From Rhodanobacteraceae bacterium (lineage in GTDB: Bacteria > Acidobacteriota > Terriglobia > Terriglobales > Acidobacteriaceae), in contig JANXWZ010000193.1 in the NCBI GenBank assembly GCA_025350865.1, positions 1-48,843 of the forward strand: a stretch of DNA of 48,843 bases, written 5' to 3'. The position numbers and the translations under genes were made by a program. Under the pieces are notes generated by a model. It was not told the origin of the DNA and made no database searches. It saw only the letters and a list, made by a program, of their open reading frames with translations. Each line of letters begins with the position of its first letter. Position 1 is the stretch's first letter. Of this stretch, positions 1 through 9,528 are shown one piece after another.

Positions 1-1
1 C

Positions 2-478
2 GCCAGCCTGATGCGGCAAGGCTATCGCAAAGAAGATGTCGCCGCGGCGCGCGGAGTTCTGGCTGCGGCGATTGCGCGTCGCGATGAGCTGGATGTGCGG
101 CTGAAAGAGGCGACGGTGAGTGCGCCTGCCGACGGCGTAATTGAGGTTGTGAGTGTGCGACCGGGGGACCTGGTTCCGCCGGGCAAGATCGTCGCCACGA
201 TGCTAGAGGCGTCGCAGCTTTGGGTGAAGATCTACATCCCCGAGACCGTGGTGGGGCAAGTCAAGCTGAACGATGCCGCGTCGGTTGAAGTCGATTCGTT
301 CCCGGGCCGGAAGTTCACGGGATCGGTGCAGGAAGTAAGTTCGCAGGCCGAGTTTCTGCCGCGCAATGTGCAGACGCGCGATGACCGGGAGCACCAGGTC
401 TTCGGCGTGAAGGTGCGAGTGGACAATGCGAGCGGCGTGTTGAAATCCGGCATGTCGGCAACGGTGCAGCTGCGATGA
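2..478 (+). CDS. HlyD-family periplasmic adaptor of an ABC exporter (5' end outside window)
   Basis: The frame is open from the first bases of the window, so the N-terminus and membrane anchor lie upstream. What remains is the end of the coiled-coil hairpin (about residues 1-35 of the fragment), then the second half of a lipoyl/barrel-sandwich domain ([16 protein letters not shown]) and a beta-barrel region ending in the usual [12 protein letters not shown] strand. Proteins of this family bridge an inner-membrane transporter to an outer-membrane channel. Its stop overlaps the next start as ATGA (475-478), so it is translationally coupled to the ABC ATPase. The substrate cannot be read from the sequence. 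The family call is firm; the start is unknown. Confidence 0.9.
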   Translation, partial: ASLMRQGYRKEDVAAARGVLAAAIARRDELDVRLKEATVSAPADGVIEVVSVRPGDLVPPGKIVATMLEASQLWVKIYIPETVVGQVKLNDAASVEVDSFPGRKFTGSVQEVSSQAEFLPRNVQTRDDREHQVFGVKVRVDNASGVLKSGMSATVQLR

Positions 479-1407
479 CGCCGGTCATCACAGCCGACCA
501 CATGACGCTCCGCTTCGGACAATTTACGGCGGTCAACGACGTCAGCTTTTCGATCAACAAGGGTGAGCTGTTCGGCTTTCTTGGCCCGAATGGCTCCGGC
601 AAGACCACGATCATCAAGGCGCTGTGCGGGCTGCTGACGCCGACCGAAGGGACCGGCACCATCCTCGGCATGGACATCCGCAAACAGGCTGCGGACATCA
701 AGCAGCACGTCGGCTACATGTCGCAAAAGTTCGGCTTGTACGAGGATCTGACTGTCGAGGAGAACCTCGGATTTTACGCGGGAGTCTACGGGATCACCGG
801 GCAGGCAGCTACGAAACGCATCGGCGAGATACTGGACCTCACCGGGCTGCAGCCATATCTGACGCGGCGTGTGAGTCAGCTATCGGGTGGGTGGAAGCAA
901 CGGCTGGCGCTGGGTTGCGCGATCATTCATTCGCCGGAGGTAGTGTTTCTCGATGAACCCACGGCGGGGATCGACCCGGTGGCGCGGCGGTCGCTCTGGG
1001 ACCTTTTCTTTCAACTGTCGGGGCAGGGAGTTACGTTCTTCGTCACCACGCACTATATGGACGAGGCGGAGCGTTGCGGTCGCGTGGGCTATATCTACCT
1101 CTCGAAGCTGGCGGCGCTGGGCACGATTGCCGAGCTTCAACAGCTTCCGCAGGCGAATCCGGCGGGAACGGCGCGGGTGCAGATCGAGATTGCGGATGCC
1201 TCGTCGATTCTGGGATCGCTGCGCACGATGCCGGGTGTGCGCGAGGCGACAATCTTCGGGCGATCCATTCACGCGCTGCTTGCCGTGGATCAGATCGACG
1301 CGGTGAAACAGAAGTTGCCGCAGGCAAAGATCGAAACGGTCGTGCCGTCGCTGGAAGATGTATTCGTCACTTTGACGCTCGACATTATGAAGAAGGCGGG
1401 GCAATGA
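475..1407 (+). CDS. ABC transporter ATP-binding protein (ABC-2 type exporter)
   Basis: A 310-residue single nucleotide-binding domain. Walker A is GPNGSGKTT (residues 37-45), the signature is LSGGW (136-140), Walker B is VVFLDE (156-161), and the switch His lies in the [10 protein letters not shown] stretch. The C-terminal 80 residues form the extension seen in drug and polysaccharide exporter ATPases of the DrrA/YbhF type. It powers the permease encoded directly downstream. Both ends overlap its neighbours by ATGA, which suggests tight coupling of adaptor, ATPase and permease. Unlike YbhF it has only one ATPase domain. Substrate unknown; such systems usually export drugs or lipophilic compounds. 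Confidence 0.95.
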   Translation: MTPVITADHMTLRFGQFTAVNDVSFSINKGELFGFLGPNGSGKTTIIKALCGLLTPTEGTGTILGMDIRKQAADIKQHVGYMSQKFGLYEDLTVEENLGFYAGVYGITGQAATKRIGEILDLTGLQPYLTRRVSQLSGGWKQRLALGCAIIHSPEVVFLDEPTAGIDPVARRSLWDLFFQLSGQGVTFFVTTHYMDEAERCGRVGYIYLSKLAALGTIAELQQLPQANPAGTARVQIEIADASSILGSLRTMPGVREATIFGRSIHALLAVDQIDAVKQKLPQAKIETVVPSLEDVFVTLTLDIMKKAGQ

Positions 1408-2516
1408 GCGGTCTCTTCTTCGGTCTGTGGCCGATCTGCCGCAAGGAGTTCACGCACATCGTGCGTGACCCCGGCACGCTGTTCTTCGCGCTGCTGCTTC
1501 CGCTGATTCAGCTGTTCATGTTTGGCTATGCTGTGGATACGAATGTGCGGCAGATTACGACGGCGGTGCAGGACGAATCGAAGACCCAGGAGAGCCGGGA
1601 GTTCGTCGCCAAGCTCGCGGCATCCGATGTGTTCCAGGTGACCGAGCATGTTGAGTCGGATGAGGCACTGTATGGCGCGATACGGGCGGCAAAGGTGCGA
1701 GTCGGGGTGAAGATTCCATACGACTATGCGCGGCGTCTGCAGAGCGAAACAACGGCGACCGTACTTGTGCTGGTGGATGGGTCCGACTCGACGGTGGCCG
1801 GGCAGGCTGTGAATGGCGCGACGGGCGTCGCGCTTACGGCGTCCCTCGCCCGCGTTGTCGGTTCTGCGGCGGTCATCGAGGTGAGGCCGTCGGTACTCTA
1901 CAACCCAAGTACGCGGTCTGCAAACTTCTTCGTTCCGGGACTGATCGCCGTCCTGCTGCAGGTGATGATTATCCTGCTGATCGCGCTGAGCCTGGTGCGC
2001 GAACGCGAGCGCGGGACGTTGGAACAACTGACCATGACACCGGTGAAGCCGCTGGGTTTAATGGTGGGCAAGATGATTCCCTATGGCGCGCTCGGGTTCG
2101 GTGAGTTGTGCGTCATCCTGGCGATCATGCGGTGGGTGTTCAAGGTGCCGATCCACGGCAGCTGGCTACTGTTGCTGGCACTCTCGCTGCCGTTTCTGCT
2201 GACGGTGCTGGGGTTGGGGCTTGTCATCTCAACCAAGGCGAAGTCGCAGGCGGAGGCGTTCCAACTCTCCATGGGAACGGTGCTCCCGTCGGTGTTTTTA
2301 TCCGGCTATATCTTCCTGACGGAGAACATGCCGCTGTTTTTCCGTGGGGTCAGCCACATCATTCCGGCGACGTATTACATCCAGATTCTGCGAGGAATTA
2401 TCCTGCGCGGGGCAGGGTTTGGAGACCTGTGGCAGCAAGCGCTGGTACTCACGCTGATGGGCACGGCGGCGATATTGCTGGCGGCCTGGCAGTTTGTGCG
2501 ACGGCAGCGTGGGTAG
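1404..2516 (+). CDS. ABC-2 type permease
   Basis: A 370-residue inner-membrane protein starting at the ATG that overlaps the ATPase stop (1404-1407). An N-terminal membrane segment (about residues 25-45) is followed by a large extracytoplasmic domain, then five hydrophobic segments in the C-terminal half, the usual layout of YhhJ/YbhR-type ABC-2 permeases. The motif [16 protein letters not shown] after the second membrane segment is characteristic of the family. It is the last gene of the adaptor-ATPase-permease operon visible here. No second permease follows, so it probably works as a homodimer, unless a partner lies upstream of the window. Confidence 0.93.
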   Translation: MSGLFFGLWPICRKEFTHIVRDPGTLFFALLLPLIQLFMFGYAVDTNVRQITTAVQDESKTQESREFVAKLAASDVFQVTEHVESDEALYGAIRAAKVRVGVKIPYDYARRLQSETTATVLVLVDGSDSTVAGQAVNGATGVALTASLARVVGSAAVIEVRPSVLYNPSTRSANFFVPGLIAVLLQVMIILLIALSLVRERERGTLEQLTMTPVKPLGLMVGKMIPYGALGFGELCVILAIMRWVFKVPIHGSWLLLLALSLPFLLTVLGLGLVISTKAKSQAEAFQLSMGTVLPSVFLSGYIFLTENMPLFFRGVSHIIPATYYIQILRGIILRGAGFGDLWQQALVLTLMGTAAILLAAWQFVRRQRG

Positions 2517-2624
2517 TCGATTGCCTGGTGACGTGTCTTGAGGAACGCTTAAGGATTGAAGGTGTTGGTTGCCGGACGGGAATGGCGTTATCAGAGGCAA
2601 TGCTGCTCCAGCTTGGAAGGTGGT

Positions 2625-3152
2625 TCACTGCGGTTGAATCTCATCCCACTTCCGGCTTGCTACAGTCCAAAGCGCTTCACAATTTTCTGCCGTTGGAAAT
2701 ACATTCGGATTCTTTCTAGTTTTGCTGGTGTTTCCTACTCCTTCTCTAATGATGTGCTTTTCTAGGACCTCATCGTGATATCTATTCCAATAAATTTCGT
2801 TCAATGGGACTGGATAGCGGCCGCTCCATATGAATATTTCTTCCAAAAGTTCTAAAGTGGCTTCTTGTTTCTTCCCAAAGTCAAGGCACGCCGACCTTGC
2901 GAGATCGCGTAGCTTGTGGGTTGTTGGCGCTGGTGCTCCTTATACGACAATAATTGCCTTCAACAGTAGTTCAATGGACAGAGCAACATTTAAAAGGAAG
3001 ACTCGGATGCCCCCTTGAATCGAGTCCTTATATTGCTCCAAAATTCGAGCACCCTCATGAAAAGAGATCGCAGAGTTGTGCCAAGACTCCCCGTTTACAC
3101 CCTGATTCTTGAATGTGTTGCCCGTGATCCTGCGAATTTCTTCTCGTTTCAT
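2625..3152 (-). pseudogene. HEPN-family protein gene interrupted by an in-frame stop
   Basis: On the minus strand one reading frame runs from ATG 3152 to TGA 2625 (176 codons) with a single TAA at 2940-2942 (codon 71). Before the stop it reads a helical segment ending VALSIELLLKAIIVV. After it, the same frame continues GAPAPTTHKLRDLARSA and then WSGRYPVPL. These are the typical consecutive blocks of HEPN-domain proteins (the ELLLKA helix, a THxLxDL motif, and a Y/W-x-GRYP block), so both halves belong to one gene and no frameshift is needed. HEPN proteins are often toxin RNases or defence components. The stretch is more AT-rich than its surroundings, suggesting acquisition. It has no antitoxin-like neighbour. 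A sequencing error is possible but less likely, since only one base is affected and the frame is kept. Confidence 0.75.
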
Positions 3153-3332
3153 GTGACCTTTTTGACTCCCATCTTATCCTCGGGCACAGGTTATTCGGTA
3201 TCAATCCGTAATAAGTTGGTTTCATCGGTTGATGTTTGGAGAGTCAGAGATCAAAGGCGGTCCCTCGTCGAGGGTCTCGCGATGAGGCTGCGAAACCCCC
3301 GCTCGGGATGGACATACGAGATCGGCGTGGAT

Positions 3333-3352
3333 GTCGGGGCTGAAGCCCCGAC
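3333..3352. repeat. Short perfect palindrome downstream of ftsY
   Basis: GTCGGGGCT and AGCCCCGAC form a perfect 9-bp stem with a 2-base loop (GA), followed by ACCTACC. It sits 44 bases past the ftsY stop. It could end ftsY transcription, but there is no T-tract on the ftsY-proximal strand. It resembles dispersed palindromic elements rather than a classical terminator. Confidence 0.6.
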
Positions 3353-3396
3353 CTACCTCAGGAGCACCTACAAAGACCTGGCCCTGAAAGTTGGGC

Positions 3397-4395
3397 TTAG
3401 TCGATCAGCGAGTCGATAAACGACTTGCTGTCGAAGGGGATGATGTCGTCAATCTTCTCGCCCGTCCCGGCATAGACGACCGGCAGGCCGAGTTCAGTCG
3501 CAATAGCGAGCACGATGCCGCCTTTCGCCGTCCCGTCGAGTTTGGTGAGGACGATGCCCGTGACGCGGGCGGCCTCAGTAAAGAGCCGGGCCTGCTGCAG
3601 GCCGTTCTGGCCGGTGGTGGCGTCCATGACGAGCAGCGTTTGATGTGGTGCGCCGGGGACAAGCTTCTCGGCGGTACGGCGCATCTTGTCGAGTTCCTTC
3701 ATCAGGTCGGTCTTGGTGTGGAGACGGCCGGCGGTGTCGACGATGAGAACCTGCGTGCCGCGAGCTTTGGCGGCGGTGCAGGCGTCGTAGAGCGCGGCGG
3801 AGGGGTCGCCGCCCTGCTTGGTCTTGATGATCTGTACCCCGGAGCGTTGCGCCCACACCTCGAGCTGCTCGATGGCGGCGGCGCGGAAGGTGTCGGCAGC
3901 ACAGAGGAGAACGCTGCGGTCGCGTGCGCTGAAGTAAGCAGCGAGCTTGCCGGAGGTGGTCGTCTTACCGGTACCGTTGACGCCGACCATCATGATGACT
4001 TCGGGTGGTGCTGCGGGGCGTGCGATCGGCCGGGCGACGTTGTCGAGGACTGCCTGCAACTCCAGCTTCAAGAGCCGCTTGAGTTCCCCGCCGCCTTCGA
4101 TACCGGTGCGGAGGGCGCGCTGGCGCAGGTTGTTCAGCACGATGTCTGTCGTGGCGGAGCCGACGTCCGCGGCGAGCAGCAGCGGACCAAGGCTGGCTAG
4201 GGTGGATTCGTCGACCTCGCGGGTGAGGGCGACGATCTGGCCGATGGACTCGGAGAGGGATTCGCGTGTGCGGGTGACGGCCTGCCGCATGCGGTCGAAG
4301 AGACCGAGTTTTTGCGGGGCGGATTCCGGCTGTGGTGCGTCGGGTGTTGCGGGGTCGGGAGTCTTGTCGCGTTTGCCGAAGAGGTTGAAAGCCAT
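3397..4395 (-). CDS. ftsY: Signal recognition particle receptor FtsY
   Basis: A 332-residue SRP GTPase. A short variable N-terminal region (residues 1-30) is followed by the NG domain: helical N domain about 31-125, G1 loop GVNGTGKTT (138-146), G2 region DTFRAAA (168-174), G3 DTAGR (220-224), G4 TKLD (284-287) and a C-terminal GTGEK motif. It receives ribosome-SRP complexes at the inner membrane. The long acidic A domain of E. coli FtsY is absent, as in many other phyla, so membrane binding probably relies on the amphipathic helix at the start of the N domain. Its partner RNA is encoded at 20014-20110. The gene is divergent from the Uma2-type gene at 4453. Confidence 0.97.
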   Translation of the reverse strand: MAFNLFGKRDKTPDPATPDAPQPESAPQKLGLFDRMRQAVTRTRESLSESIGQIVALTREVDESTLASLGPLLLAADVGSATTDIVLNNLRQRALRTGIEGGGELKRLLKLELQAVLDNVARPIARPAAPPEVIMMVGVNGTGKTTTSGKLAAYFSARDRSVLLCAADTFRAAAIEQLEVWAQRSGVQIIKTKQGGDPSAALYDACTAAKARGTQVLIVDTAGRLHTKTDLMKELDKMRRTAEKLVPGAPHQTLLVMDATTGQNGLQQARLFTEAARVTGIVLTKLDGTAKGGIVLAIATELGLPVVYAGTGEKIDDIIPFDSKSFIDSLID

Positions 4396-4452
4396 GCTTA
4401 GGCTAGTTTAGTTCATCCCGTGGATTAGTATGGTGGCAGCGAGGTGATAGCG

Positions 4453-4986
4453 ATGGCGACTGCAACTCTCGTACCTCTTAGCGAGTATCTGCGCACGAGC
4501 TATCGGCCGGATTGCGAATGGGTCGATGGACAGGTGAGGGCGAGAAACATGGGGGATGGTCCGCATTCCGCATTGCAAAGATTTTTCCTCAAATTCTTCT
4601 TCGGGATTGAAGGGAAGTACGGGTTACTGTCTTACCCGGAGCTGCGGACCCAGGTATCTTCCACTAATTTTCGTGTTCCTGATGTGCTGGTGGTTCGAGA
4701 GACGGATCCCTTCGAACAGATCGTCACGATTCCTCCGGTGCTGTGCATCGAGATACTGTCGCCCGACGATCGCATGAGTGAAATGCACGAGAAGATTGAC
4801 GACTATCTTTCCATGGGCGTCAAAGCAGTCTGGGTAGTGGACCCGCGCAGGCGCACGGCAATGTTCGCAGATGAGCATGGAACCCGCACCGCCGATGTGC
4901 TGGAAGTTCCGGGGACGGACATACAGCTCGCAGTCGCGGATGCCTTTGTTGAGTTGGACAAGTTGGAAGCTGGAAACCGCACGTAA
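4453..4986 (+). CDS. Uma2-family (DUF820) putative endonuclease
   Basis: A 177-residue protein of the Uma2 group, a restriction-endonuclease-like fold. Visible motifs are a PDVLVV strand (the PD of a PD-(D/E)xK core), IEILSPDDR, and a EKIDDYLSMGVKAVWVVDP block diagnostic of the family. The ATG at 4453 is chosen because GAGG lies 8 bases before it; an in-frame GTG at 4444 is possible. Uma2 proteins are abundant in cyanobacteria and acidobacteria and their biological role is not settled. Here it is a single gene. Its stop abuts the gpsA stop with no gap, so the two genes converge. Confidence 0.88.
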   Translation: MATATLVPLSEYLRTSYRPDCEWVDGQVRARNMGDGPHSALQRFFLKFFFGIEGKYGLLSYPELRTQVSSTNFRVPDVLVVRETDPFEQIVTIPPVLCIEILSPDDRMSEMHEKIDDYLSMGVKAVWVVDPRRRTAMFADEHGTRTADVLEVPGTDIQLAVADAFVELDKLEAGNRT

Positions 4987-5979
4987 CTACTCGTCTCGCC
5001 CCGGCCTCGACATCAAATTCTTGATTGCATCGCGGGGGCTCTTGCCGTGGTGCAGCACGGCATCCATCTGCTCCGCGATTGGCATCTCCACGCCGTACCG
5101 CGCGGCCAGCCCCAGCGCCGCAGCGGTCGAGTGAATTCCTTCGGCGACTTTACCGTTCATTCCGACCAGAATATCGGGTAGTTTGCGTCCTTTGCCTAAC
5201 TCGATCCCGACCGACCGGTTGCGGCTCAGCGAGCCGGTGCAGGTGAGTACCAGGTCGCCTATGCCGGAGAGGCCAGCCAGCGTCTGGCGACGGCCCCCGC
5301 AAGCTACTGCGAGCCGCGTGATCTCGGCGATGCCGCGTGTGATCAGCGCTGCCGATGTGTTGTGGCCCATGCCGAGGCCGTGGATGACGCCGGCCGCCAG
5401 CGCGATGACGTTCTTCAGCGCGCCGCCCAGTTCAACCCCGGCCACATCGCCATTCGTGTAGAGGCGTAGCGAGGGTGAGGAGAAATCGCGCTGGACGCTC
5501 AGTGCGGTCTGCGGAACGTTGGACGCGATGACGCATGCCGTCGGCTGGCCGCTCGCCACCTCCTGCGCGAATGATGGGCCGCTCAACACGCCGCAGGGGT
5601 TGTCGGTTACCGCCGCGATGACCTGGCTAACGCGCAGGTAGGTCTTCTCTTCCAGGCCCTTGCTGGCGCAGACGATGATCTGATTGCGTGTCAGCAGCGG
5701 CGCGATTTCCTGTATGGTGCTGCGGAGATGAGCTGATGGCGTAACGCAGACGATGTGGTCGGCCTCGAAGATCGCGCCCTGCAGGTCGGAGGTAATCTGC
5801 ACATCCATGGGCAGCGTGAAGCCCGGCAGATAGGGCAGGTTTTCGCCAGACTCGATCAGATGGTCTGCCAGCTTGGTCGAGTGAGACCACAAGGTCAGTT
5901 CGTGACCTCCGCGGCGAGCGAGGGATATAGAGAGTGCTGTTCCCCAGGCTCCCGCGCCCAGGATGGCAATACGGCTCAT
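4987..5979 (-). CDS. gpsA: Glycerol-3-phosphate dehydrogenase [NAD(P)+]
   Basis: A 330-residue cytosolic enzyme reducing dihydroxyacetone phosphate to sn-glycerol 3-phosphate, the backbone precursor of phospholipids. The N-terminal Rossmann motif is GAGAWGTAL (residues 8-16). The catalytic lysine region (GGALKNVIALAAG) and the conserved SGIGDLVLTC segment follow. The ATG at 5979 is used because MSRIAILGAG is the canonical N-terminus and it overlaps the plsY stop as ATGA. An open frame extends upstream inside plsY but is a shadow. It forms an operon with plsY, coupling G3P supply to its acylation. Confidence 0.97.
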   Translation of the reverse strand: MSRIAILGAGAWGTALSISLARRGGHELTLWSHSTKLADHLIESGENLPYLPGFTLPMDVQITSDLQGAIFEADHIVCVTPSAHLRSTIQEIAPLLTRNQIIVCASKGLEEKTYLRVSQVIAAVTDNPCGVLSGPSFAQEVASGQPTACVIASNVPQTALSVQRDFSSPSLRLYTNGDVAGVELGGALKNVIALAAGVIHGLGMGHNTSAALITRGIAEITRLAVACGGRRQTLAGLSGIGDLVLTCTGSLSRNRSVGIELGKGRKLPDILVGMNGKVAEGIHSTAAALGLAARYGVEMPIAEQMDAVLHHGKSPRDAIKNLMSRPGRDE

Positions 5980-6587
5980 GCGATCACCTTTGGGGTGCCG
6001 AATTTGGCTTCGGTTCCGGCGAGCAAACGGCGGATGTTCTCGTGGTGGCGGATGCAAATGAGCGCCGGGATCGACAGGAAGCCGAAGATCGCAATGGGGC
6101 TTGGCTGGCGATCGAAATAGAAGGCAAAGATGGGTAGCGAGGCGGCCGCGATGATCGATGCCAGCGAGACGAACCGGGTGATCGCGAAGACGACGATGAA
6201 GACCAGCAGAATGCAAACGCTGGCTTTCGGAACGAGCGCGATGAAGACGCCGAGCCCACCCGCGACCCCCTTGCCGCCGCGAAAGCCGAGCCAGACCGGG
6301 AAGACGTAGCCGATCATCGCTGCGATTCCCGCGCCGACCGCGAGGTCAAAGTCTCCGGGCGCGATCCACCTGGCGATCGAAACGGCGGCAAAGGTTTTGG
6401 CGACGTCGAGCAGCAGCGTAGCAATGGCCAGACCCTTCGCGCCGGACCGAGCGACGTTGGTGGCGCCAATATTGCCGCTCCCGGAGGCTCGAATATCTTC
6501 CTTGCGAAACGTGCGGACGAGCAGGTATCCGAACGGTATCGAACCCAGGAGGTAGGCGAGCGGAATGGAGATGAGCCAGGTATTCAT
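5976..6587 (-). CDS. plsY: Acyl-phosphate:glycerol-3-phosphate acyltransferase PlsY
   Basis: A 203-residue polytopic membrane enzyme transferring acyl groups from acyl phosphate to G3P. All three family motifs are visible: SGNIGATNVAR (about 37-47), GFRGGKGVA (101-109) and RHHENIRRL (180-188). The length matches E. coli PlsY (205). The ATG at 6587 gives the usual N-terminus MNTWLISIPLAYLLGSIPFG; a TTG at 6605 would add six residues. It is translationally coupled to gpsA by a 4-base overlap. Confidence 0.96.
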   Translation of the reverse strand: MNTWLISIPLAYLLGSIPFGYLLVRTFRKEDIRASGSGNIGATNVARSGAKGLAIATLLLDVAKTFAAVSIARWIAPGDFDLAVGAGIAAMIGYVFPVWLGFRGGKGVAGGLGVFIALVPKASVCILLVFIVVFAITRFVSLASIIAAASLPIFAFYFDRQPSPIAIFGFLSIPALICIRHHENIRRLLAGTEAKFGTPKVIA

Positions 6588-6636
6588 AGTGTTGCCGGAT
6601 GCCAATCCAGTGTAGCAATCGTCGATGACGGGTGGG

Positions 6637-7890
6637 TTAGAGCATCTGACGCCGGAGTTGTTCGAGGGCGTGCTGCGCGGCCCACCAGCGGATGCGTTCG
6701 CGGTCGCCGGGGAGGCGAAGCTCCTTCACTTGGGTTCCATCAGCGTCGGCAATGCCGATGTAGACGAGGCCGATGGGCTTTCCGACGTCCGCTCCGGTGC
6801 CCGGGCCGGGGCCTGCGATGCCGGTGATTGACACGCCAATGGACGCGCCGGTGCGCTGACGGATACCTTCGGCGAGTGCGCGGGCGACTGCGTCCGAGAC
6901 GGGACCTTCGCGTTCGATGATTTCGGGTGGAACGCCGGCGAACGAGGTTTTGAGGGCGTCGGAGTACACGACGGCTCCGCCGAGGAAGTAACGCGAGCTT
7001 CCGGCGATGGCGGTAAGCCGCTCCGACAGCAGGCCGCCGGTGCAGCTTTCGGCTGCGGCGAGGGTCAGGTGGCGCATCCCGAGCATCAGCAGCACTACCT
7101 CTTCCAGCGACTCGCCCTGCGACGAGAAAATGTCATCCTGCATCTCGTGCTCGATTGCCTCGGCGACCGCGTTGACGCGGGCCTTCGCCTCTTCCAGCGT
7201 GGGCTTGGCGCAGATGAAGTGGAGCTGAATTTCGCCGGCGGTAGCGAGGATCGTGGTCTCGACGTCGGCGTACTGCTTATAGATCGGCGACGTGCGAGAG
7301 TCGACTGTGGATTCGGGGATGAGGGCCATCCGCAGCTCGCGGCGGGCAAGGAAGCTGGGCGGCATCGCTGCGGCGAGTTTGGGCTTCACCAGGCTATCGA
7401 ACAGTGGCTTCAACTCGCGGGGCGGCCCGGGTAGGAGGACGACGATGCGGCGCTTGCCTTCGAACGTGGTCTCCAAAAACTGTCCCGGTGCGCTGCCGTT
7501 GGCGTTCGCCAGCAGGACGGCGCCTTCAAGGATATCGGCCTGCTTGGCGTTGTTGGGCGGCATGGGGATGCGGCGCTCGGCGAAGCGTTTGTGCAGGTTG
7601 GTGATGATCTCGTTGTCGCGATGCAGCGTGAGGCCAAGCGCTGCGGCTGCGGCCTCGCGGGTAAGGTCGTCTTCGGTGGGACCGAGGCCGCCGGAGAAGA
7701 TGACGATGTCGGCGCGCAACAGCGCGTTGCGGGCTGCGCCGGTAAGGTGTTCGAGCGAGTCGCCGACGATGGTCTTGAATCCGACAGAGATGCCGATGTC
7801 GTTGAGGCCGGCGGTGAGGTAGAGGGAGTTGGTGTCCTGCCGGAATGGGGTGAGCATCTCGGAGCCGGCAGCGATAATTTCAGCGATCAT
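6637..7890 (-). CDS. cinA: CinA-family protein (NMN deamidase-related)
   Basis: A 417-residue two-domain protein. Residues 1-170 form the molybdopterin-binding-like domain (AAGSEMLTPF near the start, then FSGGLGPTEDDLTREA). About residues 255-415 form the CinA C-terminal domain, with the catalytic-site motif AAESCTGGLLSERLT and TGIAGPGPGT. The C-terminal domain deamidates nicotinamide mononucleotide in pyridine nucleotide recycling. The N-terminal domain is linked to ADP-ribose pyrophosphatase activity in characterised homologues. It lies 49 bases upstream of plsY and may be co-transcribed. Length is normal for the full-size form. Confidence 0.93.
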   Translation of the reverse strand: MIAEIIAAGSEMLTPFRQDTNSLYLTAGLNDIGISVGFKTIVGDSLEHLTGAARNALLRADIVIFSGGLGPTEDDLTREAAAAALGLTLHRDNEIITNLHKRFAERRIPMPPNNAKQADILEGAVLLANANGSAPGQFLETTFEGKRRIVVLLPGPPRELKPLFDSLVKPKLAAAMPPSFLARRELRMALIPESTVDSRTSPIYKQYADVETTILATAGEIQLHFICAKPTLEEAKARVNAVAEAIEHEMQDDIFSSQGESLEEVVLLMLGMRHLTLAAAESCTGGLLSERLTAIAGSSRYFLGGAVVYSDALKTSFAGVPPEIIEREGPVSDAVARALAEGIRQRTGASIGVSITGIAGPGPGTGADVGKPIGLVYIGIADADGTQVKELRLPGDRERIRWWAAQHALEQLRRQML

Positions 7891-7960
7891 CTAGGTAGGA
7901 TGCGCCAAAAGGCAGGGGATAGGGAAGAGGGAATAAGGAAGAGAGGGCGGAAAAGCTGGA

Positions 7961-8962
7961 TCAAATTTGAATTTCGTAGATTGCGTCGCGGGTCGCGAGG
8001 GCGGCGCGACCGCCAGGGAGAAGGCAGAGGCCGACGAGGTTGGAACCGGAGACGGCTAATGATGCTTCTTTCTGAGGAGTAATGCGGATGATGCCGCGTT
8101 CTCCTGCCAGCGAAGCGGCGACATAGAGATTGTCGTCGGGGTCGAAGGCCATCCCTTGGGCGCGGCCGAGTCCACGAAAGAATTCAGTGGCGTTGCCGTC
8201 GCGGTCGATGGCGTGTACGGACTGGCTGGAGGCGGTGGTGGGGCCGGTAACGTAGAGGGTTCCCTTGCTATCGAAGGCGAGGTGGTAGGCGGAGATAGAA
8301 GGCTCAAGGGTGGCAAAGACGAACGTTTCCTGCGCTTGGGTGTCGTTGGCGGTTCGAATTTTGAAGATGGTTCCGGAGCGGTCGCCGACGTACAGATCGC
8401 CTTTGGCGTCGAAGGCGATGCCGGTGGCGACGCCAAGCCCTTCAGCATAGACGTGGGCGTCGCCCGCTGCGTCTACGCAATACACCGTTCCTTCGGCGCG
8501 GGAGCTGACATAGAGCTGCTGGTCGAGGCCGAAGGCCAGGCCGGTGGCGTTGAGGATTTCCCGGACGAAGGGACGGACCTCGTGGATGACGCCTTCGATG
8601 GCGGGGGCGATGCGGAAGATCGACACCGGTGTAGCCTCGCCACGCGAGCCGGAGAGTGTGGCGTAGACGTTTCCGGCGGCATCGACTGCCGGGTTGGCGA
8701 CGGGGTGCAGGTTTTCAGCCATCGCAACGCCGATTCGGATTGGCAGGGCGTTCGAAGTCAAGGCGCCGCGCGAGACCGTGATGTTTCCGGGCAGGACGCC
8801 CTCGGGGATGCGGATGATGGCCTGGGTAGGGCGAGCGAGCGAGACCAGGGCGGGCACTCCGGCGACGTCGGCGGTGAGGGGTGGGCCGAGGGCGGCGCCG
8901 GTGAGTGTTACGTCTCCGCCGGGGAGTGCGGCGGCGGGATGGAGTGCGGTCAGCGTGGGCAT
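7961..8962 (-). CDS. TIG-like domain plus NHL/SMP-30-type beta-propeller protein
   Basis: A 333-residue protein from ATG 8962. Residues 1-80 resemble an IPT/TIG immunoglobulin-like fold (LTALHPAAALPGGDVTLTG, typical of these domains). The rest contains at least five repeats of the form GLAFD..G.LYVxxxxxGxIxxI, as in NHL or SMP-30 propellers. No enzyme motif is evident and no signal peptide is seen from this start. An in-frame TTG at 9016 would add 18 residues encoded entirely by a REP-like element (8979-9015), so the upstream start is doubtful. Function unknown; such proteins usually mediate binding. It lies 11 bases downstream of the pgpA stop if that TTG is used, otherwise 65. Confidence 0.75.
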   Translation of the reverse strand: MPTLTALHPAAALPGGDVTLTGAALGPPLTADVAGVPALVSLARPTQAIIRIPEGVLPGNITVSRGALTSNALPIRIGVAMAENLHPVANPAVDAAGNVYATLSGSRGEATPVSIFRIAPAIEGVIHEVRPFVREILNATGLAFGLDQQLYVSSRAEGTVYCVDAAGDAHVYAEGLGVATGIAFDAKGDLYVGDRSGTIFKIRTANDTQAQETFVFATLEPSISAYHLAFDSKGTLYVTGPTTASSQSVHAIDRDGNATEFFRGLGRAQGMAFDPDDNLYVAASLAGERGIIRITPQKEASLAVSGSNLVGLCLLPGGRAALATRDAIYEIQI

Positions 8963-8978
8963 CTGCTGCAAGGGTAAA

Positions 8979-9015
8979 GCAAAAGCAGGTCCTCCCGCTG
9001 CGCGGAAGGATGACA
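8979..9015 (-). repeat. REP-like palindromic element, copy A
   Basis: On the minus strand it reads GTCATCC followed by a hairpin with arms ATCCTTCCGC and GCGGGAGGAC around a GCA loop, then the tail CTGCTTTTGC. The overall design matches the copies at 9797, 10188 and 45535, but the stem differs by an added C:G pair next to the loop. It lies between pgpA and the propeller gene. Confidence 0.75.
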
Positions 9016-9027
9016 ACGAGTTTGGGG

Positions 9028-9528
9028 TCAGAACCAGAGCAGCGCCAGATGGCCGAGGGCGAGTGCGATCAGGCCGGCTGCAACGTCGTCGAGCATAATG
9101 CCGGTGCCGGCGTGAAGGCGTTCGAGCTGGCGGACCGGCGGCGGTTTGGTGATATCAAATAGGCGGAAGAGCAGGAGGGCGAGCGCGGCGTGTTTCCAGT
9201 CGGCGGGGATGGCGATGAGCGCAAACCATTGGCCGGCGACCTCGTCGATGACGACGTGGCCGGGGTCTTCGCGGCCGGATTCGCGGGCGACGATAGTGGC
9301 GGCGGGGATACCGATGAGCGTGGCTGCGATTGCAGCTGCGGCTGTCCAAAGAGCCAAGTGCGTGGGATGGAAGGCGTGAGCGCAGCCAAACCACAGGAGG
9401 ACTGCGGCCACGGAGCCGTAGGTGCCGGGGCCGGGACGCATCAGGCCCGCGCCGAAGAAGGTTCCGAGCGCCCATGCCCAGGCGGTTTTCTTGATGCCGG
9501 TGAGGTTTTGGCGGGGTTGGTTAGCCAT
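9028..9528 (-). CDS. pgpA: Phosphatidylglycerophosphatase A
   Basis: A 166-residue integral membrane protein. The N-terminal GTFFGAGLMRPGPGTYGS and the central GHVVIDEVAGQW motifs, followed by LLFRLFDITKPPPV, are signatures of PgpA, which dephosphorylates phosphatidylglycerol phosphate to phosphatidylglycerol. Length and about four membrane segments match the family. The ATG at 9528 overlaps the 3' end of yacG by 8 bases; the upstream open frame inside yacG is a shadow. Together with gpsA and plsY nearby this makes a loose phospholipid gene neighbourhood. Confidence 0.95.
   Translation of the reverse strand: MANQPRQNLTGIKKTAWAWALGTFFGAGLMRPGPGTYGSVAAVLLWFGCAHAFHPTHLALWTAAAAIAATLIGIPAATIVARESGREDPGHVVIDEVAGQWFALIAIPADWKHAALALLLFRLFDITKPPPVRQLERLHAGTGIMLDDVAAGLIALALGHLALLWF

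Noticed and set aside
2108..2719. Plus-strand open frame over the end of the ABC permease gene
   Set aside because: It is an out-of-frame shadow of the permease with non-protein-like composition.
3391..4200. Long plus-strand open frame opposite ftsY
   Set aside because: It mirrors ftsY codons in a GC-rich gene; Gly/Asp/Glu-rich product without any family feature.
7961..9016. Upstream TTG start for the beta-propeller gene
   Set aside because: The added 18 residues come wholly from a REP-like element and no good ribosome-binding site precedes the TTG; ATG 8962 is preferred though also weakly supported.
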